Assembly: GCA_017614505.1 (NCBI GenBank) | Contig: JAGABT010000016.1 | Span: 124,001 to 188,000 of the forward strand | Direction: 5' to 3' | Length of the DNA stretch: 64,000 nt | Origin: Selenomonadaceae bacterium | GTDB lineage: Bacteria; Bacillota; Negativicutes; Selenomonadales; Selenomonadaceae | Shown: positions 58,753-64,000 of the stretch, one piece after another | Position numbering within the stretch: the stretch's first letter is position 1 | Layout of the letters: each line of letters begins with the position of its first letter | The notes under the pieces: generated by a model | Databases searched by the model: none | What the model saw: only the letters and a program-made list of their open reading frames with translations | What the model was told of the DNA's origin: nothing | Made by a program: the position numbers and the translations under genes

Positions 58753-60021
58753 TCACGCGTCGAGGCTGGGTTCGTTGTCAAAGAGATAGCTATAGCGGTT
58801 TTTAAATTCCTCGGGTTCCATCTTGAAAGTGTTAGCCAGACCGAGGTCTTCGAGGTCTCCGCGTTCGAGGCGCATCATGAAACCGCGCGCGATTTTGTAA
58901 TGGACGGAATTGATATTGACGCGGCGGACGAAAGTTTTGCCGGTTTCGGGGTCGCGGATATTTTCAAAGCGCATGGGAACGGCTTCGTTATCCTGAATAG
59001 TAATGAGCGCGCCGCTGTCGCCACGGAACAGGAACTGCATGGCTTCGTAGCCGAGGTTGCGGGCGTAGTCGATGTCATAAGCGATAGGCGCCGCGCAGCG
59101 GAATTCGTAGCCAATTTCCTTGTCGACGATTGACATTTTGATATTGAGGCGCTTGAGTTCGCTGAGAACTTTCTGCTTGAGAATTTCGCCAAAGTCGAGT
59201 TCAGCGTAGCGAATGTGCCCGTGTTCGTCCAGAACGACGTTGCCGAGTTCCGCGAAATCTTCCTCAGCTATTTTTTCAATGACGCCTTCAGCGATAACCG
59301 CAACGCCGTAAGCCTTGCCGATAACGTAGCGTTTGACGATTGAACCTACGATAATGTCAACAATCTGCTGGAGACGGATTTTCGGCTGCGGAAATTCTTC
59401 AGGAATAACCGTGACAGCGGCACCGGCGGAGCGTCCCATACCCAGTGCGAGGTGACCGGCAGTACGCCCCATGGCGATTGTGAAGTACCAGCGGTTGTTG
59501 GAAGTGCGAGCATCTTCCATGAGATTCTGAATTTCGGTGGTACCAAACGCGCGGGCAGTTTCAAAGCCGAAAGTCGGAATGCCTTCGGGCAGCGGCAGGT
59601 CGTTATCGATAGTTTTGGGAACGTGAACAACGTTAATCGTGCGACCGAGCTTGCGGGCGTATTCGGAAACCGAGGACGAGCTGAACGCAGTATCGTCGCC
59701 GCCAATCGTCACGAGGTAGTTGACACCGAGTTCCGTCAGAGTTTCAACGACGGTGTGCAGATCAGATTCTTTTTTCGTGGGATTGAAACGGGACATGCGC
59801 AGAATGCAGCCGCCGGTAAGGTGAATGCGGTTGGTATTGGACGGGTCGAGGCGAATGTAATTTTTCTCGCCGCGCGCAAGGTGCGAAAATCCGTCGTACA
59901 TTCCCAGAACGTCCCAGCCGTGGCGATTCGCCGTAGCGACAACCGCGCTGATAACCGCGTTGATACCAGGGGCGGGTCCGCCGCCGCACACGATAGCTAC
60001 AACATTTCTTACTCCAACCAT
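58753..60021 (-). CDS. 6-phosphofructokinase, predicted PPi-dependent
   Basis: The 422-residue glycolytic enzyme has VCGGGPAPGINAVISA at the N-terminus. The residues that sort phosphoryl donors are TIGGDD (Asp109-Asp110) and PKTIDND (Lys136). ATP enzymes have Gly at the second Asp and at the Lys position; Asp and Lys mark pyrophosphate-dependent enzymes. So it should use pyrophosphate and work reversibly. Length also fits the longer PPi group. The ATG follows GGAGAGGGG. Confidence 0.88.
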   Translation of the reverse strand: MVGVRNVVAIVCGGGPAPGINAVISAVVATANRHGWDVLGMYDGFSHLARGEKNYIRLDPSNTNRIHLTGGCILRMSRFNPTKKESDLHTVVETLTELGVNYLVTIGGDDTAFSSSSVSEYARKLGRTINVVHVPKTIDNDLPLPEGIPTFGFETARAFGTTEIQNLMEDARTSNNRWYFTIAMGRTAGHLALGMGRSAGAAVTVIPEEFPQPKIRLQQIVDIIVGSIVKRYVIGKAYGVAVIAEGVIEKIAEEDFAELGNVVLDEHGHIRYAELDFGEILKQKVLSELKRLNIKMSIVDKEIGYEFRCAAPIAYDIDYARNLGYEAMQFLFRGDSGALITIQDNEAVPMRFENIRDPETGKTFVRRVNINSVHYKIARGFMMRLERGDLEDLGLANTFKMEPEEFKNRYSYLFDNEPSLDA

Positions 60022-60077
60022 TAAAATTTCCCCTCTCCAAAAATAAATATGCTTGTAAAAAAATATGCGAACTTTTT

Positions 60078-60205
60078 GCGCCCCATGGATGGGGCGCGGG
60101 CCGTCACAGGTCGCTGGATGCGACCTATGCGGCCCAGCTTTCTTTGGTTACTTTCTTTCTCGAAAGAAAGTGACAAATAAAAACTCAGCTAAGAAAGTGA
60201 CAAAC
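60078..60205 (+). repeat. Dispersed structured repeat, copy J (against the flanking genes)
   Basis: Stem 1 GCGCCCCA/TGGGGCGC with loop TGGA, stem 2 GGGCCG/CGGCCC with inner GGTCGC/GCGACC, stem 3 GTTACTTTCTTT/AAAGAAAGTGAC (to 60174), and an extra AAGAAAGTGACAAAC unit. It is the only copy not on the strand of the gene it follows. Confidence 0.9.
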
Positions 60206-60211
60206 AAAACC

Positions 60212-60544
60212 TCAACTTTTAATGAATTTCGCGTCAAAATCAGGAATGCCCGCCGCGTCGGAAACGAAGCGCTCAACCTTCATGTGCAGGTCGTACTTTT
60301 CGCGCAGGGCGGTAATTTTCGCCATCATGGGGCTGGCGTGGTGAACGTCGATAGCGCGCTGGTCCTTCCAAATATCAATCAGCAGAACGGTTTCGGGATC
60401 TTTCGCCGGAAAAAAATATTCGTAGCGTTCGTTGCCGTCCTCAGCGCGAATGGCGTCCGCCGTACCGCTCGACTCCATTTCCTCAGCGAATTTGCGCGCA
60501 CTGCCGTTTTTGCCGCTGTAATAAATATTAACTGAAATGCTCAT
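60212..60544 (-). CDS. ABM-domain protein (quinol monooxygenase-like)
   Basis: The 110-residue protein is a single antibiotic-biosynthesis-monooxygenase-type ferredoxin-fold domain: YEYFFPAKDPETVLLIDIW, then VHHASPMMAKI with the conserved His. Relatives include YgiN quinol monooxygenase and heme-handling enzymes. Substrate unknown. GGAGG is 11 bp before the ATG. Confidence 0.82.
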   Translation of the reverse strand: MSISVNIYYSGKNGSARKFAEEMESSGTADAIRAEDGNERYEYFFPAKDPETVLLIDIWKDQRAIDVHHASPMMAKITALREKYDLHMKVERFVSDAAGIPDFDAKFIKS

Positions 60545-60601
60545 TGCGCGTCGACCTCCAATAATTTTAATTCAAATTTCGCCGCCCGCAGGAATTTTCC
60601 T

Positions 60602-61726
60602 TCAACGCCCGCGATTATTTTTTGGCGCCGGTCGCTTAACGGCGATTTGCTTTTTGATACCGGCTTCAATCTTGCGGAGCTTATCCACATCGTCGGCAGT
60701 CACCAGAGTTATCGCAGTGCCGGATTCACCGGCGCGCCCAGTCCTGCCAATCCTGTGAATGTACGTCTCAACGTCGCGCGGAACGTCGTAGCTGACAACG
60801 TGCGTTACGCCTTCCACGTCCAGACCGCGCGCCGCAATATCCGTCGCAACCAGAATCTGAATTTCAGCGCTGCGGAATTTCTTCATGACGAAATTTCTCT
60901 GCTGCTGCGTCAAATCGCCGTGAAGTTCCTCAACCGCAAATTTTTTCTTAGCCAGTTCCAGCGCGAGATACGCGGCAGTTTCCTTTTTCGCGCAGAAAAC
61001 TATCGCAAGGTATGGATTTTCCGCCTGCAAAATTTCTACCAGCCGCGAGAATTTATTTTCCGGCTTAACTTTGACGACGAGCTGGCTGATACTTTCCAGC
61101 GTGACGGTTTTCGCCTCAACTAAAATTTCCTTTGGACTGCTGAGAAATTCCGCCGCCAGCTGCCGAATGCGCGGAGGCATCGTCGCCGAGCAAAGAATAA
61201 TCTGCCTGTCAGCCGCCGTTTCGCGCAGGAGATTTTCAACGTCTTCGATAAAGCCCAGCTTCAAAAGTTCGTCCGCCTCGTCGACGATAACCTTGTTGAC
61301 ATTTTTCAGGCTGACAGTGCCGCGCTTAACGTGGTCTAAAAGCCGCCCAGGCGTTCCAATTATCAGCTGCGGAATGCGCCGGAGTTTTTCCTTCTGCCTG
61401 TCAATATCCTGTCCGCCGCAAATCAGAATGCTGTCAATTTCCAGCGTGGTACAAATTTCGGCGGCGACTTTGAAAATTTGCGTGGCAAGTTCCCGCGTCG
61501 GAGCGATTATTAATTCCTGCGCGACGGGAATTTTTTTTATGCGTTCGAGCGTCGGTAACAGAAACGCCAGCGTTTTGCCCGTGCCGGTTTTCGCCTGCAC
61601 CACCAAATCTTTGCCGGAGCGCGCCTGAGGAATTACCCGCTCCTGCACCGGCGTCGGCTCAACTATTCCCTGCCGCCTGAGCAATTCGCAGACCGCCGCG
61701 CTCACTTTCAATTCTTCAAATTTCAT
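60602..61726 (-). CDS. DEAD-box RNA helicase
   Basis: The 374-residue ATP-dependent RNA helicase has the full motif set: a Q motif (EPTPVQERVIP), AKTGTGKT, PTRELA, TPGRLLD, DEAD, SAT, and HRIGRTGRAG. There is almost no C-terminal extension beyond a short basic tail (KRPAPKNNRGR), so it is a minimal core like RhlE or CshB. Likely roles are ribosome assembly or mRNA decay. It starts 4 bp after the methionine aminopeptidase stop. Confidence 0.94.
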   Translation of the reverse strand: MKFEELKVSAAVCELLRRQGIVEPTPVQERVIPQARSGKDLVVQAKTGTGKTLAFLLPTLERIKKIPVAQELIIAPTRELATQIFKVAAEICTTLEIDSILICGGQDIDRQKEKLRRIPQLIIGTPGRLLDHVKRGTVSLKNVNKVIVDEADELLKLGFIEDVENLLRETAADRQIILCSATMPPRIRQLAAEFLSSPKEILVEAKTVTLESISQLVVKVKPENKFSRLVEILQAENPYLAIVFCAKKETAAYLALELAKKKFAVEELHGDLTQQQRNFVMKKFRSAEIQILVATDIAARGLDVEGVTHVVSYDVPRDVETYIHRIGRTGRAGESGTAITLVTADDVDKLRKIEAGIKKQIAVKRPAPKNNRGR

Positions 61727-61730
61727 GACA

Positions 61731-62639
61731 TCAACTCGCTAAAACTTCATTGCCGGTTTCGGTGATAAGAATCGTCTTTTCCCACTGCGCCGAGAGACTG
61801 CCGTCCTTCGTGCGAACCGTCCAGCCGTCATTCTTGTCCGTGGTAACTTTCTTGCCGCCGGCGTTAATCATCGGCTCAACGGTTATCGACATTCCAGGAA
61901 CGAGTAACATTCCCGTGCCAGCCTTGCAATCGTGGCTGACGTAGGGCTCAAGGTGAAAATCCTTGCCGCAGCCATGCCCGCCCAAATCCGTCACGACGGA
62001 ATAACCATTCGCCTTAGCCAGCTTCGCGCAGGCGGCGCCAATGTCTCCGACGAAACTCCACGGCTTAGCGGCGGCAATTCCAACTTCCATAATTTCTCGC
62101 GTGACTTCGATTAACTTTCGAGCGTCATCGGAAATTTCGCCGACCCAAAACATTCGCGAGGCGTCAGCAAAGTAGCCGTCCAAATCCGTGGTAATGTCGA
62201 TGTTCAGAATATCGCCGTCCCTGAGAATTTCGCCCTTCGACGGAATGCCGTGGCAGACGACGTTGTTCAACGAAATGCAAATGCTCTTCGGGAAGCCTTC
62301 AAAGTCCAGACAGCTGGGGTGCGCGCCGTGGCTGACAATAAATTCATGAACAGCGTCGTTAATTTCCAGCGTGCTGATACCGGCTTTGACGAGCGTGCCA
62401 GCCAAATCCAGCGCGCCGGTATTTATCACAGCCGCCCGCTTAATTCCTTCAACGTCGGCGGCGTTGTTAATAATCCTGTGCGGCGGGCGAATCTGGCTCT
62501 TAGTAACGTCGAACTTAATCGCGTCAATGCGCTCGTCAAAATCAAGGTGGCACTTTTTATATTTTTTACCGCTGCCGCACCAGCACAAATCGTTCCTCTT
62601 CACGCGGCGAATCATCTCCCTGAAAAAATTTTTAATCAT
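61731..62639 (-). CDS. map: Methionine aminopeptidase type I with SEC-C zinc motif
   Basis: The 302-residue enzyme removes the initiator methionine. An N-terminal SEC-C motif (CWCGSGKKYKKCH, about residues 19-31) precedes the catalytic domain. The five metal ligands are seen in NIDIT, FADAS, GHGCG, VEPMI and QWEKT. The ATG at 62639 overlaps the stop of the upstream glycosyltransferase (ATGA), so translation is coupled. Another ATG at 62615 would trim eight residues. Confidence 0.93.
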   Translation of the reverse strand: MIKNFFREMIRRVKRNDLCWCGSGKKYKKCHLDFDERIDAIKFDVTKSQIRPPHRIINNAADVEGIKRAAVINTGALDLAGTLVKAGISTLEINDAVHEFIVSHGAHPSCLDFEGFPKSICISLNNVVCHGIPSKGEILRDGDILNIDITTDLDGYFADASRMFWVGEISDDARKLIEVTREIMEVGIAAAKPWSFVGDIGAACAKLAKANGYSVVTDLGGHGCGKDFHLEPYVSHDCKAGTGMLLVPGMSITVEPMINAGGKKVTTDKNDGWTVRTKDGSLSAQWEKTILITETGNEVLAS

Positions 62640-63562
62640 TTTTGCGAATAAAGCTGCAGGAGCGTGGCGACGAACGGCGCGTTCTGCGCGAAATCCGGCG
62701 CCAGCGCCTGCGATATTTCTGCCTGCGATTTTCTCTGCAGAATCGGCAGGACGTAACTCCTCAGCGTGTGCCACGTCCAGAATCTCAGCACGTCCGCCGT
62801 GAACTCCGCGTCACCCAGCGGCGAAAGTTTTTCCAGAATGTGTTTGTGCAGCGCGAGGATTGACTGAAGATTTTTTGCCAGTCGCGCAGGATTTTGCGTC
62901 GTGGAACCTTTGTACGCCCGCCAAATGTAAAACGGCTCTGAAACTTTGAAAATTTTCCCCGTCGCGCAGAGTACGTCGAAGTTGAAGAATACATCTTCCG
63001 CCGCTGCCGCCGGAAATTTTATCCCGTTCGCCAGCAGAAATTCACGCCGGTACAGGAAAAGCCACGGCGCGATATGCATTCCGCCGCGCAGAAATTCCTG
63101 ATAAAGCCGAGTCTGTAAATCCGCCGAGACCGTTGAGTTTTGCATTTCCTGCAGTTCCAGTTTTATTTCGTCAGCGTTGGGAGCGTCAAGATTCTGAGAC
63201 TCGTACCACTTCGTTGCGTTGACGGCATCGGCAGAATTTTTTACAGCGGCGTTAAACAGAATTTCCAGGCCGCGCTCCAGTAAAACATCGTCGTCGTCCA
63301 TGAAGTAAACGTATTCGCCCTGCGCCGCGTCAAATCCAACGTTCCTCGCCGCGCCAGGCGTACCCAGATTTTTTTCGTTCCGCAGAATTTTTATCCGCGC
63401 ATCGTCAAAACTTTCCGCAACCGCCAGCGTCCCGTCCGTCGAGCAGTCGTCCACCAGTATCAGCTCGAAATCTTTGAACGTCTGCTCCAATACCGACCGC
63501 ACGCTCAGTTCCAAAAATCTTTCGGCGTTGTAAAGCGGCATCACCACTGAAATTTTCGCCAA
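62636..63562 (-). CDS. Glycosyltransferase family 2
   Basis: The 308-residue GT-A enzyme shows VVMPLYNAERFLE, LVDDCSTDGT (nucleotide-sugar Asp pair) and YFMDDDDVL (metal-binding DxD), then a DVFFNFDVL region near the acceptor site. It would add a sugar to a surface polymer. The TTG at 63562 follows GAGGAG; longer in-frame starts have no site. It overlaps map by 4 bp. Confidence 0.9.
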   Translation of the reverse strand: MAKISVVMPLYNAERFLELSVRSVLEQTFKDFELILVDDCSTDGTLAVAESFDDARIKILRNEKNLGTPGAARNVGFDAAQGEYVYFMDDDDVLLERGLEILFNAAVKNSADAVNATKWYESQNLDAPNADEIKLELQEMQNSTVSADLQTRLYQEFLRGGMHIAPWLFLYRREFLLANGIKFPAAAAEDVFFNFDVLCATGKIFKVSEPFYIWRAYKGSTTQNPARLAKNLQSILALHKHILEKLSPLGDAEFTADVLRFWTWHTLRSYVLPILQRKSQAEISQALAPDFAQNAPFVATLLQLYSQK

Positions 63563-63624
63563 TAAAATCACTCCTCGTTCCAAAAATATTTTACCCACTG
63601 CCGCCGAAATTGTAAAGCCAATTC

Positions 63625-63653
63625 TTGACACTGCCGCCGCGTTGTTATATATT
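63625..63653 (+). promoter_or_regulatory. Strong promoter of the deacetylase gene
   Basis: Consensus TTGACA (63625-63630), 17-bp spacer, TATATT (63648-63653), 65 bp before the ATG at 63718. Confidence 0.75.
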
Positions 63654-63717
63654 ATCGCAAACTGGAAATGAAAAATTCATGAAAGATTTTTTGGGGGGAT
63701 TGAGGGGGAAATTTTCA

Positions 63718-64000
63718 ATGAAGCGACTGCTGATATTTTTGGTGCTGCTGATAGCGGCGGCGGGTTCGTACATTTCGTGGCTGTTCCAGCGGGACGCGGA
63801 CGGCGTACCGATTCTGACGTATTATCAGGTGAACGACATCGACCAGAATGACAGGACGCTGACGGTGGAGCAGTTCGACGCGCAGATGAATTATCTGGTA
63901 AACAACGGCTACAATATTCTGACGCCATCGGAACTTCTGGACGCGTGGCAGAGCGGCGGCAGCGTTCCCAGTAATTCCGTGGTGATAACCTTCGACGACG
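63718..64000 (+). CDS. Polysaccharide deacetylase (NodB domain), N-terminal part
   Basis: Ninety-four codons are visible before the window ends. An N-terminal membrane anchor (LLIFLVLLIAAAGSYISWL) is followed by VPILTYYQV and VVITFDDD, the start of a NodB-type deacetylase with its first metal-binding Asp pair. It should remove acetyl groups from an envelope glycan outside the membrane. GAGGGGG lies 8 bp before the ATG at 63718; an in-frame ATG at 63679 lacks a site. Confidence 0.82.
   Translation, partial: MKRLLIFLVLLIAAAGSYISWLFQRDADGVPILTYYQVNDIDQNDRTLTVEQFDAQMNYLVNNGYNILTPSELLDAWQSGGSVPSNSVVITFDD

Noticed and set aside
11431..60205. Dispersed repeats as ordinary intrinsic terminators
   Set aside because: No run of T follows the GC-rich stems, and copies C, G and H lie within apparent transcription units.
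11431..60205. Dispersed repeats as insertion sequences or CRISPR
   Set aside because: No transposase frame, no consistent terminal inverted repeats, no regular spacing and no spacers.

Overview
This 64 kb window is bacterial chromosome. The best guess is a Gram-negative-type Firmicute of the Negativicutes (Selenomonas-like). The reasons are Firmicute-style gene sets with strong Shine-Dalgarno sites and many TTG/GTG starts, alongside outer-membrane features: a GDP-heptose pathway, lipoproteins and a Tat-exported uptake [NiFe] hydrogenase. The assignment is inferred from protein character only. Genes are densely packed. There are no rRNA genes, no tRNAs I could recognise, no CRISPR array and no intact insertion sequence.

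Layout. 1-982: 5' part of a large Gly/Ser/Thr/Asn-rich surface-type protein with a structured leader. 1.3-3 kb: GH32 fructosidase. 3-6.5 kb: solute-binding protein, rimO, pncC and an exported protein. 6.5-8.5 kb: broken AraC-type regulator, VOC protein, HAD phosphatase. 8.6-13.5 kb: two exported repeat proteins, a WbaP-type sugar-phosphate transferase and trkA. 13.6-18.3 kb: nitrilase-family amidase, nagZ, ribF, a 23S rRNA uracil methyltransferase and a TIGR04076-type protein. 18.6-27.5 kb: degenerate HD-GYP protein, uvrB, HTH-methyltransferase fusion, a STAS / anti-sigma kinase / SpoIIE phosphatase module and gyrA. 27.6-35.5 kb: a nine-gene minus-strand operon for a GDP-heptose-derived sugar. 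35.9-39.6 kb: uptake hydrogenase small, large and cytochrome b subunits. 40.3-45.6 kb: cbiL, a corrinoid/iron-binding lipoprotein, a YopX-like gene, metY and an aldose epimerase. 45.7-49.6 kb: Tat-exported FAD oxidoreductase and a mannose-family PTS (IIB, IIC, IID). 49.8-58.6 kb: mnmE, mnmG, purF, nitroreductase, yraN, comM and a MATE transporter. 58.7-64 kb: PPi-type phosphofructokinase, ABM protein, DEAD helicase, methionine aminopeptidase, glycosyltransferase and the start of a polysaccharide deacetylase.

Three things stand out. First, a family of at least ten dispersed intergenic repeats of 100-160 bp. Each has three predicted hairpins whose stems differ between copies by compensating changes. 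Nine of the ten lie 4-40 bp after a stop codon on that gene's own strand. This looks like an undescribed structured RNA or RNA-encoding mobile repeat. Second, the heptose operon is headed by a promoter whose -35/-10 spacer contains a run of nine G, and a further run of ten G sits at the 3' end of its GDP-sugar reductase gene. Both are classic signatures of phase variation of a surface glycan. Third, intergenic DNA carries 'echoes' of gene 3' ends (hyaC, gyrA, manZ), mostly with synonymous differences. Two of these places also hold a tiny palindrome with an invariant 11-nt loop (GATGAGTAAGA) and covarying arms.

Functionally the window combines housekeeping (tRNA and ribosome modification, DNA repair, gyrase, purine and flavin synthesis), anaerobic energy metabolism (H2 uptake, PPi-dependent glycolysis, sugar uptake) and a variable surface-glycan locus. 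The mobile repeats sit mainly in the seams between these blocks.
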